Made by a program: the position numbers and the translations under genes
Assembly (NCBI RefSeq): GCF_000003815.2
Contig: NC_049995.1
Location: 3,902,330-3,966,329 of the forward strand
Reading direction: 5' to 3'
From: Branchiostoma floridae
Lineage: Eukaryota > Chordata > Leptocardii > Amphioxiformes > Branchiostomatidae
DNA: 64,000 bases
Part shown: one piece after another, positions 22,953 through 35,209 of the stretch
How the letters are laid out: every line of letters begins with the position of its first letter
Numbering within the stretch: position 1 is the first letter of the stretch
Notes under the pieces: generated by a model
What the model was told of the DNA's origin: nothing
The model's input: only the letters and a program-made list of their open reading frames with translations
The model's database searches: none

Positions 22953-23765
22953 TAAAATGATAAGCCTTCCTAACAGACCTGACTTTTGAATGCTATGGAA
23001 GGAACGTACCAGTCTTAATACCACACATGCATAATTTTCCGCCTAAAAATGTCAAAGGAACCAAAGTCACAAACAGCAATCCGTCACTGTCACTGGTGCC
23101 CTCCTACAGCTCTGCCCAGCTTATTTGTGAATGATTAACATTTGATGGAGTTGTCAATCAACCATAGCGTTCAGTCAAGTGGTCATATGTAGGGGAACGT
23201 CTGCAACAGGGTCTGTGAGATTGAACAGTTGGGAGTTTGGTTGGGTACGGTGTGATCACAATTGTTGTAGGATGGGGAACGTTGTGTCTTTGACAGAGCC
23301 AACCAAATACCAGAATCTACAACAGCCCAAATTTTGTATGACATACAAGTACAAAATGTATGCACAAATATCTTAAAAATTCCCTCAATTGGCAATAGAA
23401 TAGTCGAACAATAAATGTCAAAATGAACAGATTGCGGTGATAATTTTCTATGTTAAACAAACACTTTTTTGATATGTCATTGATCAAACTGTCTGTGCCC
23501 ACTATATTTTCTTCTTTAGTGTCTATTCACTGGTCTGTATACTTGACATTTTTAGGTCAGTTGTGATGAAGATTTAGGAACTAATTTCTGATTGCAATCA
23601 GAGATGCCTTTTTTTAAAGGTCCAAAGAGAATTGCAAATAGCTGAATCAGTGATTGGTGCTTGATAATACTACTGTTAAGAAGCTACCATTCCCTGGAAG
23701 GGGTTACATCCTTATGCTTAGACAACCCTTTGTTCAAACATGCTTAATTCTGTTCCAACACACCC
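22953..23765. other. No gene recognised
   Basis: AT-rich sequence with short overlapping frames only. Nothing is supported. Confidence 0.45.
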
Positions 23766-23824
23766 AAACCCTAACCCTAACCCTAGCCTTAACCTTAGCC
23801 CTAGCCTTAGCCCTAACACTAACA
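23766..23824 (-). repeat. Interstitial telomeric repeat (CCCTAA)n
   Basis: About 60 bp of AACCCTAACCCTAACCCTAG followed by CCTTAA and CCCTAG variants. The orientation is opposite to the block at 10221-10382, so the G-rich strands of the two blocks run towards each other across the acyltransferase gene. Confidence 0.9.
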
Positions 23825-24424
23825 TAAGGGGCTTCGGAACATAGGACTGTTCCCTGTGGAAAGAGGCTGTGTTTGCTGAATTCAGTACAGTGTGAAGTAA
23901 AGCTTTCCGTGGTCTCGGTCTGTGGTCTTTTCCATTGAGAAGAATAATTTCTCCAGGAAGCTAATGACCAAAATTGTTGTTACTAATATATTTCATTGCT
24001 CAGTTCATCATCTCATGAAAGCGCAACTCACATTATGTAACACAGCAATACAGGGAAATAAAAAGATATCTATTGTAAATACACATACAGAGCAATGCAG
24101 ACCACTTAAAGAGAGCTTTGACAAGTATTTTTTCTAAAGAGATCCCATGATGTAAGACTACTGAGTTAGAGGTGACTTTGGAAGCAACATTTATTGCAAT
24201 GCAAATTGCACATAAAAAAGCTTTGAAAAGCATTTTTTTAAAGGGAAACCATGACTCAAGAGTGAGTAAGAGGTGACTTTGGATTCAACATATACTGACA
24301 ACAACACTTAACAATCGGAAGCCTTTGAAGTGATGGCAGAAAATCATGTTATGGTGGAGAGAATCAATTTGCATGTAAATCAGGCAGTAATCCTTGTCAT
24401 CTTGTGCCTGTAATCTGATAAGAT
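23825..24424. other. No gene recognised
   Basis: A short diverged direct duplication is visible around 24120-24290: two passages each containing GAGGTGACTTTGGA and AGCATTTTT/AGTATTTTT. No coding sequence is supported. Confidence 0.45.
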
Positions 24425-25112
24425 AGTCATTTCCATACGCTTCATATCCTAACTGGAATATCATGTCCACGGGGAGAGGAAAGATTCTATTCTCTAGGTA
24501 ATACCTTAGGCATTGTTTGGAAAATGTAATGCAAAACCATACAGATGCCAACTTCTAAACTATAACCTTAACTACAAGAAACATGTTTTACACTAGTCAT
24601 TTCCATACGCTTCATATCCTAACTGGAATATCATGTCCACGGGGAGAGGAAAGATTCTATTCTCTAGGTAATACCTTAGGCATTGTTTGGAAAATGTAAT
24701 GCAAAACCATACAGATGCCAACTTCTAAACTATAACCTTAACTACAAGAAACATGTTTTACACTAGTCATTTCCATACGGTTCATATCCTAACTGGGATA
24801 TCACGTCCATGGGGAGAAGAAAGATTCTATTCTCAAGGTAATACCTTAGGCATTGTTTGGAAAATGTAATGCAAAACCATACAGATGCCAACTTCTAAAC
24901 TATAACCTTAACTACAAGAAACATATTTTACACTAGTCATTTCCATACGGTTCATATCCTAACTGGGATATAATTATGTAGACAGAGAGAGGGGAAAGAT
25001 AGCATGGTTCTATTCCCAATGTATTACCTTAGGCACTGTTTGGAAAATGTAAAGCTAAGCCATACAGGTGCAAACTTCTACACTACAACCTTAACTACAA
25101 GAAACATACTAT
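24425..25112. repeat. Tandem array, 170-bp unit, four copies
   Basis: Units begin AGTCATTTCCATACGC at 24425, 24595, 24765 and 24935. Units 1 and 2 read as identical over 170 bp, unit 3 differs at a few positions, and unit 4 is clearly diverged with a small insertion. This gradient suggests a recent duplication at the left side. The minus-strand frame 24285-24551 overlaps it and is not a gene. Confidence 0.92.
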
Positions 25113-26008
25113 ACTAGAGGGAATGAGTATGATACGTAGCATAATAGGGTACATTTATTGTAATAGAATACTGGATATTGAGTTATATGGTTACATTCAA
25201 TTTCGCAGTAAGTTATGCATACATTGCCTTAAGCCTCTTTGTATCAAATCAGATAAACTCTTATAATCCTTCAATGACTCTAATATCAGTTACAATATCA
25301 AATAAAATGAGTATAAGCATGCAACAAAGGTTCTAGCTCCGTTGTGATTGTACGTACCTTTGTGCATGGGTAACATAATTGCGGACAATTTGTAAAGTAA
25401 AACATGCTAAGCTTTAAATCAGAGTGCAATTCTGCCTCCAAACAATTATCTGCACATGAGACCAACTTAATGTTACCAGAAAGCGATACTGAAATATGAG
25501 TTAGGAGAGGAAATTAAATCAAATATGACATACATTCATCACTGCCATTGTTAACGATAATCCGATCCAATTTTCATCTACCTCTGAGCGAAATCGTTCT
25601 TATGATATCAGAATGAAATGTTTCTCTATCCAGCCATGGATAATGATGAATTTCTCTCCCCAAATCTCGTTAGCAATGGCCAACTGGGAAGTTAAATGGA
25701 TTTTCTGACGATGTGGCTTTTATCAGGGAATATGGTCAGGAAGGTTTCCAGTTTCCATTTATCTTCAGTACCAATATGGCAGATAAGGGTCAGTCTAACG
25801 GCGATCAAAATGGTGGGAGCTGAAGTAGGCATTTCACAGCAACTATCCACAAATATCAAATATCAAGTTCTTTGACTGCTGTAGGGTAATAGTTTTCCAT
25901 TGATCAATTGGTGCTCTGCTCCTCTTTTTCTCTTAAAAAAAAAGCTGGAAAAAGAATTTGAAGTGTTATAACTGAACTATTTTCCATGCTACAGCAGCCA
26001 CAAGGTTC
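25113..26008. other. No gene; moderately GC-richer block at 25550-25830
   Basis: No exon could be supported. The block at 25550-25830 contains TAATCCGAT, GATAAGG and several palindromic hexamers. It looks less like neutral AT-rich sequence than its surroundings, so it may be a conserved regulatory element. Confidence 0.3.
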
Positions 26009-26560
26009 ATTTTCAGCACCAGAGACAGTACCAGAACATGGACACTTCACACAGCAGAGCCCTACTTTGCAGTACTTTCTGTGAACAATCCACTCCTCCC
26101 CATTCCCTATGATTGTGTTAGTCTTACTAAGACACCCAGACATGCTGATGTGTTACGCCGAACGGCGGTTATACCGGCTATACAGATACACATACAGACA
26201 TGCATTCCTTTCAGTACCAGGGACAGTACCACAACACCACAACTTTACTGAGGAATCCCATTTTTCCAAACTTTCAGTGAACAATTACATTAGCCTTGTA
26301 AAGATAGACACCCAGACATACATAAATCCCAGTATCAGGGACAGCACCACAACACCACACTGTAGTACTTTCTGTACTTACTTTGCAGTACTTTCTGTGA
26401 ACAACACTCCAGTGTTCCCTCTTTCCTGGGCCTTATCATAAAGCCAGCAACGAGACATACATTTCAGTACCAGGAACAGTGCCACAACATCGCTATTTTA
26501 CACAATCCCAATTTTGAAGTACATTTTGTGAACACTCCAGCCCTCCCTCTTCCCCAGGAC
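26009..26560. repeat. Degenerate tandem array, about 130-195 bp units
   Basis: Four diverged units each contain a TTCAGTACCAGGGACAG-like core (near 26010, 26208, 26330 and 26463), followed by CCACAAC, a stretch with AGTACTTTCTGTGAACA, and ACACCCAGACAT. The plus-strand frame 26109-26441 and minus-strand frame 25904-26143 run across it and are not genes. Confidence 0.75.
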
Positions 26561-26910
26561 TGCATTAGTCTTCATCAAAACCCCATCTGTGGCGGAGAAA
26601 CGTGACGTTTGACGACCCATAAGGACACCTGAGCCCGATGAAAGGACGCCCGGAAAATTTCATCGTGGTTACGAGCTCCGGCACTTAGGCTTGCAAAATG
26701 ACAGAAGATGGAGCGGCATACATTTTAACATTGGCCATGGACATATACTTATATATATTCTCGTTCCTGGTAGTTTTATTTCCAAAGGCACTTACTGAGG
26801 AGCTTCCTTGCCAATTAGATGAACTCACTCTTATCATATATCCAAGTTGTTTAAGCTTTCAAACCTCTGAAGTAGGACTAATTGCTGATGTGAATTACTG
26901 TAAATCTTAA
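26561..26910 (+). other. Candidate small ORF with one hydrophobic segment
   Basis: A GC-richer stretch (26570-26695) precedes an ATG at 26698 in the context AAAATGA. It opens a 70-codon frame to 26910 with a hydrophobic segment at about residues 8-30. Reading may instead stop at a GTAGTTTT donor-like site near 26769. No family is recognised and the length is within chance, so this is weak. Confidence 0.15.
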
Positions 26911-28670
26911 AACTTTCACATCTTACAGATTTCATTTTCCTGGTTGTTGTTTTTCCGGTGCTTTTCCACAGCAAAATCATGACAGTGTGAACATGCATGA
27001 TCATACTACAAAATGATTCCAACCATGACTTTTAAATACCACAAATACCTCCATCCACATCCTCCATCCTAAAATAACTCGATTTACAGTAACATGGGAC
27101 ACAAAAGATGTTAGAGCTATGAATACATTCAAAAACATGTTATAAATCATGCTCTTGGAACATGTGATTTTAGAGTCATAAACTCAGGGTGTAAAACATA
27201 CCAGCTACCAAGGACTGTCAACAGTTCAAGTCCTTACCAGGCATTCTATCTATCATACATCAGGGAACAGAAACTGTTGCTCCAGCTTTGCGAAGTTTTC
27301 ACAGGAGATAGAATTCGTTCAGAATATTCACAGCGAAGCCCACACACTGTGAGCGCTGGTAAACGTTGGGATCTGTCTGCAGCGATAACGATAAGACCAC
27401 AAGTCTCGGGAGTATACTTGGGACAATGGATAGGGATCTAAATACAATCAGCTTTATCTACGGCACACAGCTATGACAATTATGCTAGCACATTCTAATT
27501 AGCGATGCATCCTGTGAGGCTTTCCTTACTTTGTTATCATCTAGGCTTGTTGGAAGGTTGTCCCTTTCAAATTAGCATCAGACCTCCAGAACTTTTTAGA
27601 ATTTTCCTGCCTAATAGAGATTCTCAACATTTGAACTTCCTGTAAATATTTGTCAAATATTTCAACAAATTATGGTATTCAGATTTAAACTGGATTTTGA
27701 ATTTTAGGATGTAGACTACACTAGATTTCGATTAGATCGTTTTTTTAGATTTTAGGATTTAGATTCTGGAATCTAGGATTTAGATTGAATTAGACTGGAT
27801 TCTAGACTCTGAATACCACTCCTAGTCAGAAAACAATGGCCAAACTAACCAAAAAGGCATGTACCCTTTTGACAATATTGAGAAATACCTCCATGTATGC
27901 ACCAATGATACAATATCCGATGTTACAGCAAGCATAAGTCCGCAGGAATACACATGTATGTAAAGCTTACTAAGGGGGTAGAAATCCATAATCATATGAC
28001 ATAATAATACCCAAAGTGGCATTTTTACGCAATGCACAATTCCAGTCGGGTCAAAAGAGGACCGCAAAACAGCCCATAGCCTTTCATGGATAGTTGCACA
28101 ACTCTTGCAGACACATCGATCAAACCCAACAGACTGCAAAATTGCTGGGATAGATGCATTCGTGCACACTAGCTTTAAAATAACAACCAGATCTGAAAAA
28201 TTACACGGATAACCGCTGACTACCCACTGAGCGTCTCCTCCAATGATAGAAGACAAACAGTCCGACTGCATATGTCTATTGTCAGGCATAAGGCCATTAT
28301 TTCATAGGAACATTATAAGTGTAAAGGAAATAACAGCACAACATAATAGCACAAAAAGTTACAGCAACATCGCATTCACCTGCTATGGACAGTTTCTACT
28401 GGCATTTGTGATGGTACCATTGAAAGGCTCATTACGTTGTCTTGTCTCTATAATGTACGGCCGATAATATCTGAATTATTTTATAGGAATAATGAACTGT
28501 TAAGGAGGTAACAAACATACAGACAGCACCAAAAATAATAGCATCACTCCATTCACCTGCTTTGGACAGTCTCCACTGGCGTTTGTGACACCATCACAGA
28601 ACGGCTTATTATGTTGTCTCTATATTATGTAAGCCTGATAATCTGATAACATCTGCATTTCAAAATGCGA
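26911..28670. other. No gene; short imperfect TTTAGATT repeats
   Basis: Between about 27690 and 27815 the motif GATTTTAGGATTTAGATT recurs imperfectly several times. The 155-codon minus-strand frame 27822-28289 was examined: it has no recognisable motif and is not supported as a gene. A diverged duplication (ACATAATAGCACAAAAAGTT versus a copy about 200 bp later) covers about 28310-28620. Confidence 0.4.
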
Positions 28671-28862
28671 GACGCTTTGCAGACACAACGACCTTTACGG
28701 AAAGTGGAACGCGGAGTGTGAAAGTCGTACCTGCGCCGCGTCCTCGCCCAACGGTTCAAGTGCACCTGGCCCGCACTTTACGGCGCAGAGAGTCCAGGCG
28801 AAAAATGCCGCCCCTTAGTTCTCCAGGGATGGCAAAGTACCAGCCACCGGGAGGGCAGTTTC
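28671..28862. other. Isolated CpG-rich island of unknown role
   Basis: About 190 bp at much higher GC than the flanks, with many CpG pairs. Two plus-strand frames and one minus-strand frame stay open through it. One minus-strand reading ends at a donor-like GCGCAG/GTACGA. None resembles a known protein. It could be a first exon, a promoter or an enhancer. Confidence 0.3.
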
Positions 28863-31800
28863 AAGTCAACTACATGTTTACAGTCATATCTTTCTAATTT
28901 TGATTATCAGAAATCATTTTTGTTTGATCTAGAAGCAGTGAAAGGCAAGTTTTTCCATTCTTCTTGACTTTAATAATCTAATATGGGAAAGTGAAATATT
29001 CTTCCAAAGACATGGGAGGGCATTTTCAGGTCAACTACATGTTTAGTCATATCTTTCTACTTTTCAATACCAGATTTCATATTAGCTTTACAGAGAAGCC
29101 ACGAAAGGCAAATTTTTCCATCCTTCTTGTATAGAACCTTTATACAATGTATGTGACACTAGATATTCTTCCAAAAGACATACATTCATACATTATAAGT
29201 CTGGTATTGTTCAGAAATTTGCTGACCTAGTTTTAGCAATGTGCTATAATACATGCCTAACACAGACAGTGTTGGCGTCAAGTCAAATCAATGCTGAATG
29301 ACAACAGATTAAGCATAATTTAATATCCTGTCACATTTCGGTTGGAACTATGACATGTGACCACTTATTAATCAATCACCAGAGACATACGGAATTCCAA
29401 TTAGAGGGTCCCAAAGGATTTGAATACTGGTTTTATTCTTCGATTGTGACACGCCTCAGGTTTGTTAACAAAAGCAACAATAACAGCAGAATAAGAATTT
29501 TAACAACTGAAATTATTACATTCTTAGTAGGTCTTCATGTCTAGCTGGAATTTGTCTTTACAGGTGGTACAAAAATAAGTGGAAGATTTGACTTTGAAAT
29601 ATGCATTTCTGAACTGAAGACTAAATTATTGGTGTACCAAAACATCCACATATAGAGATCAAAGAGCGCTGTGACTTGTTCAATTTTGCAGAAAGGGTGG
29701 CGGCTGGTTTGATCTATTTAGAACATAATCACTGGTGATACAGTCCTGATGTCTGAGCTTTTCCTTATTAATTTATGATTACGTCAATAAATGCAGTATG
29801 TAATTCAGAGAAAGAAGATATATGGAGGGGGGGGGGTGTGTGTAATACTGCTGTAGCTCATGATGTAAACTTTGATACATGTATACCTCTGCAACATGGT
29901 ATTTACTTGCACTAAAGGAAAGCTTTATGTTTTTGATAACATTGTATTTTGTGTACACCTAGTAAATCTCATGGAATTAAAATTGAGGAAAATCTGTTGT
30001 ACTAATTTGTAATCAAATATGTCTTTCAAATTTCGTCTACATTAATGTTGCCCACAAAAAAGGGCAAGTGATGTATAATAGCTAGCACATTAACATATTT
30101 CTTTCTATTGATACCACACATTTGCCACCATAAAGCTTAAAAGCAGACCATAAAAGTCATTGTTATTATAATGGCTATATGAAAGTACCCTTACTCTGGC
30201 TTTTCGTACGTCCGGAAAATTTAAAGGGAGCTTTAAAATTATCATGACAAGAGAGCTGACCCCACTTTACGCTTTGTTACTTGAAAGCGTTCTACAAAAG
30301 TGGGTTATATTTTATACCCACAGTTAATGCTAGTGGAATATATATGACCAGGGCTCCAGCTTTTAAATTTTTTCTATCCCACTCACTGTTTTGGAGTCCA
30401 TGTTGTTGATTTTGCTGGTTAAATGTGTCATTTTAAACTTATGAAAATAGATTTTCAGCAGTTTCATGCCATGAACTGATGAAGTTCAGGTTTTTGTATT
30501 TTTTTTTTGTTCCAACAAGCAAATTTTCATCCGAATGCAACTACTAAGGGACCAAATATTTGACCGATCACTCCACAAATTAAAAAACAAGATAATGAAA
30601 TTTCTTTAATGTTTTGTGAGTTTCCATATCTCTGAAGTTATTGGCATCATGTACTTCCAATCATAATATCAAGGGTAATGCAAATCCAATTCTTGTCACT
30701 TAATATGGTCCAGTGAACGCTGTCTAGTGGAAAGACGGCCTTACAGAATATTTTGGTCATATGAAAGTTCAATGCAAAAAAGCCTGTCAGGCTATACAGA
30801 AATTGCTAGGCTAATCTTAATTAGGTCAAGGATAGGTACATTTTGATGGACCAATGTCAGGCAGAATTTTGATGGTTCAGCCAAGAGGCCTTGTGCTCCC
30901 TTGTGATTAGATCTCATAGGAGATGGGAAAATCATAAAAACTAGGGGTAAACCATTCATCATTAGATTAGGATCTGACAGTAACTGGGGGTATTCCATTC
31001 ACTGTGTGGGGGTGCTGGCCTTTGTGCTGAAATTTCCTTTCCTGTTGGTAAATTTTGCCGATTTTGCAAACATGTATTATTCATCTAAAATTTGGACACA
31101 ACTTTCTGTTTACATGGCTCTCAAAACTTTCGAAGTAGAAACGTACTAAGTTTGAAGTAAGAGGGAAAAATAAAAACCGTGCTCGAGGGCCGGGAGGAAA
31201 ACTTAGCCTGCATCAGATTCAGAGTGTATTAACTCTGAGAAACTAGGTACAGACTGTTTTCATTTTTAATTAAACTACATTGTACTTTAACTACTTGTGA
31301 ACCAATGAACTAACTTCAACTTGGTGTAGCTTTTATGTCACCATGACGAGAATGATTGATTTTACCCTACAGTAACTTGTGTTAGCTACCAGAAGGGCCA
31401 CTAAACCGTGGTATCAGGCTAAACACATCTGTCCACCACAACCAAAGGCTGAAATATGGCCCGAGACATTTATGGCACCCGTGGCTACTAAACTGTTCTA
31501 CTTATGGGACCGGCACTATTAGAGGAGAATTAGGTAACAGAAGGAACGTGCACATTCTGAACACCAAGGGCATGCCCTGGTGCATGCCATATTTTCAAGC
31601 GGAATTACTTGTACCATTATAGGCCAAAAATAGTATTATAATTGCACGAAGCCAGAGCAGAATATTGCGCAAAATGGTACTATTGCAAAAAGCTATACAC
31701 CATGACTTTGCACATGTACCAGTTATGATAACTGTGATCAAATGATGGTTGATAAAAGTGTTTGGCTTTACAATAGAGTGATAATGTGAAGACAAAGTGA

Positions 31801-34800
31801 AATAGTACTTAACAACATTTAAGACTTAAATTCCTAAAAATAACTACTTGTTAAGATGTGATTCAGCACTTTTTGAGAATGATGCAATTTTAACTATCAA
31901 TGGTGACCGGTTATACCTTAGTATTATGATTATTCAGTTCTTTGCGTTGAGATTTATAAAGGCAATAAAATAGCAACAAACACTGCATCAACACTTCAGA
32001 GTGTGGTGTGAAACAATTCTGACAACAAAAATCACAGAAGGCCAAAAAGACTTCCCTAAGTATGCCATCAGGAAGTTTTTGTCATTCTTTCATTTTTTTA
32101 CATCCCTGTCCACCTCCTGCCAAACTGTCCCAAATCCCTGACATGGCAGAGGGAATCCTCTTTTTCTCTTGGTAATATAAATGATAATGTAACTGGACCC
32201 GAGGGACAGGGACAGAGGCATGATCAAATAGGATCGAATACACCCCCTGGCACTGAGCACATTATACATCCCTCAGGCCACAGTGAGTACATTCTTTGTA
32301 TCACATTTTGATTTTCCCCTGATTTTGAGAAAAAGGTGAAATTTGGTTCCCCTATTGCAATGGCCAACATGACGAGAAAATATGCCAGAAATGGGAAAAT
32401 GTGTAGCGGTAGTAGAATTCAATCCTTAGATTTTCCATCAGAAATGCTTAGATACCGTGACACTAGCTGGCAAGGTAGCCTTGAGTGTAGTTGTAGTGAT
32501 TCTAGGATAATCACAATTTGCACACTAAGTCTACACTTCTTGAAAACAGGAAAAAAGACTTGGCAGTAATACTTATACAGTACATGTACCTTGTTTTGTC
32601 ACTTCAGCTGCTTGCTGCAATGTTATGGTCTATCAATTGAAAATTGAGCATCTTGTTTTCTTGGCCATCTTTTTCTTGCAGTCTTACACTGATTTTGGAA
32701 CGGCAGAGGATATCATCCATAAAATGTACTGTAACCTAATGTATCGAAGCAAGACAAATCCTATCTTCTCTGTAAGATGAAACTGTACCTCTGTACCTAG
32801 CTTTGGTAAGGAATGTCCTCTCAGATAGAACACAGCTTTTAACTTACAGTTACACATACAAAACTGGTATCTTTTTAACTTCTCTCTCCTAAATGTGGTT
32901 TATCAGTTCTGTTATGCGAAACACACAAGCATACCTCAAAAATGGACACTGCCCTTTCTAGACAACTGGAGTAGAAGTCCACACCACAGAAACAAGACAT
33001 CCTCTCCCCAAAACAACCTCTTCACAACTGAGCCCAAGACTTAATCAAGGAGTGTTCTGATTGAGTTGACTAGGACCAGACTCTGTCTTATGCATTTCAT
33101 CATATTTCAACACGTCTAAAAGAAGCCTTCAAGACTTCTTACTAAATGTGGCAATGGTTTACACTAACTGGAAGAAATGAACACAAGGACAGAATATTTC
33201 CTTGAAAGAAAAGGCAGAAATTTACACCAACCTTGACACAGACTAGATCACTGCAGTCACCACACAAATAAGACATCCTCTCCCCACACCACCTTCTGTA
33301 CAACTGAGCACAGGACTTAATCAACCACCCAGGAATTAAACCATCGCTTGTGACAGGTGGCCACAGCCATTGATACAGCCATCCCCATTGTCTGTGCCTT
33401 ACAATACTTTACACATCTGTGGTTTAAGTAGTACAATAGACAGGGGCAGTCTGGCACAATGGTGAAGAAAAGACAGGAGCAAGCTGGAAGAAAAATGTGG
33501 TGTCTGACCGATAACAGAAAAGAGTTCACAGTTGCACAAGTCCGGATTGGTTCAAATCCAAACTTTTTTCAAGAAGATACGACAAAAAGGAAGACCCCTA
33601 AAGGCTTGATAGCAAAATTCTGTTTGCATAGAAATGGTACAATTTTCACAAACATTAGACTTCATTCATAGTGCAAGTTGTAGAGGTCAAAGGTCTTTTG
33701 TCGCATTTTTCAGGCTGAATTGGGCCTTTTTGTAACAAGCTGTCAAATCAAAATGGGATCACAGAATCCAGACAAAGATGTCAGAAATGCCTGTCAACAA
33801 TACAAATACATTTAGAAGTGCTTCAAGGAAGTATTTTTACACTAAAATATACTGTAAGTGTAACATTCTGCTTTTTTCTGATAAGGAATACGTGTAATAC
33901 TCTGCGATGTAGAGATCACATGACCTAAGACAACAAATTCAGGAGGTGCTCCTGCATTTGATTGGTTAACAAAGGGACAAAAGAACGTCGCTAACGAGTT
34001 CGCTCCTGGACCGATGCCCACCTCGGTGGTCTGAGCAGCACAGAAAAGGCGCACAAATCCCCGGGGGTTAGGTATTGTGTTGGTTTGCTCACGAGGGGCG
34101 GCTCGTCCATGGTAACACAACCCACACCCAGCTGTATGTGAGGCCCAGAATGGCAGCGGAAATTGGTGAAAAAGATCTCATTGTCTGACAACTGTGGCAT
34201 TTTCTCCCCTCAAAACCTTGATGTGTTGTTGTATTTGAGACTTGCTTTAGATGTTGGGAAACAGTTTCCTAAACTTAAAGAGAGGAGGTTCAATCAACTA
34301 TGAATAGAGTGTTCTTGATTTGAGACATTGTTGAAGAACTTGGAAACAGAACAATAAAGCAACAAGATTCTGTTAACTGTATGAATTGACCATCCTTGAT
34401 TTGAGACACTGTTTAAGATGTTGGTAATACTACAATACAGCAATTAGGTACCTTGAATATACCTGATTCTAGACATAGTTTTAGATCTTGGAAAACACCA
34501 CAAGAAAAAAAGGAGGTTTAGACAATAGTGTTGAATGAAATGATGAAATATAGAAACTTGTTGGAGAAAAGACTGTAGGTACATACTCACTGAAAACTGG
34601 ACCTTTGATGGTTGGCAGAAATAAACTGTAAGCTTAGGAAAAAGCTGACCAAAAACTTCACGAAGTTCAGTGTTTTTTTCCTCTACCAACTTCAGCTGTG
34701 CTTCTATTACTGTATATATCGAATTCCCGGAGACAACACCTCCCAAGCCACTTCAGTCATGCAAATAATGGTCCTGAAAACTGAGGTTTATGGTGAAAGC

Positions 34801-35068
34801 TACAATTTAGAAAGGTATAATTATTGCCTTTCTCCCCATGCAGGCAGGTGCAGGCAGACAGGATCACAGTAGGCCTTCCTGCTTCTAAAACTGACTCCAT
34901 TTGCAAGCCTGAAAGGTTCTCCGTTGACCTTGACTTTTCAAATGATCTGATTTGCACTTCAACTTGGTCTCAGAGGATCAACTATCCTGTTTGGGCATAT
35001 TGCAAATGGCTTCATTTTCAGTGCACTAGAAAGATTCGTTTCTCTGATATTTTGATAGATACATATAG
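28863..35068. other. Long non-genic stretch
   Basis: About 6.2 kb without a supported gene. It holds a duplicated block at 28855-28930 and 29015-29090 (GTCAACTACATGTTTA-GTCATATCTTTCTA), a run of about 13 G at 29826-29838, and a dispersed repeat at 30384-30490 that resembles 57239-57365. It also holds a SINE-body fragment at about 32790-32840 (AGCTTTGGTAAGGAATGTCC). A minus-strand RFX-like X-box (GTTACCATGGAC) lies near 34108. Open frames such as 33842-34120 (-) and 34824-35153 (+) have no support. Confidence 0.4.
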
Positions 35069-35209
35069 AATACAACACGGTGTATTCCGTATCGCCCAAG
35101 GTATCAGCCCGACCGCGGGTTGGATCGCCCGACGGCCGAAGGCCGGAGGGTGATCCGACCCGCGGGAGGGCTTAGACCGAGGGTGATGCGGAATACACCG
35201 TGTTGTATT
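35069..35209. mobile_element. GC-rich palindromic element
   Basis: The 21-bp end at 35069-35089 (AATACAACACGGTGTATTCC then G) is a perfect inverse of 35189-35209. The arms continue inward with CGCGGGTTGGATCGCCC facing GGGTGATCCGACCCGCG. Nearly the whole 141 bp can fold on itself. It is a MITE or fold-back element. CpG-rich sequence continues to about 35580 and may be part of a larger element. Confidence 0.8.

Noticed and set aside
22599-22989. Plus-strand frames that recur at 58007-58231
   Set aside because: They recur because both lie in copies of one MITE; no transposase or other protein similarity.
24425-25112. CRISPR-like repeats
   Set aside because: Units are contiguous 170-bp tandem copies without spacers, in eukaryotic DNA.
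27822-28289. 155-codon minus-strand open frame
   Set aside because: No recognisable motif, no splice or start context, and a length expected a few times by chance in 64 kb read in six frames.
28671-28862. Thrombospondin-type-1-like reading on the minus strand
   Set aside because: Only a short WTLCAVKCGPG resemblance; the rest of the motif and Cys pattern is missing.
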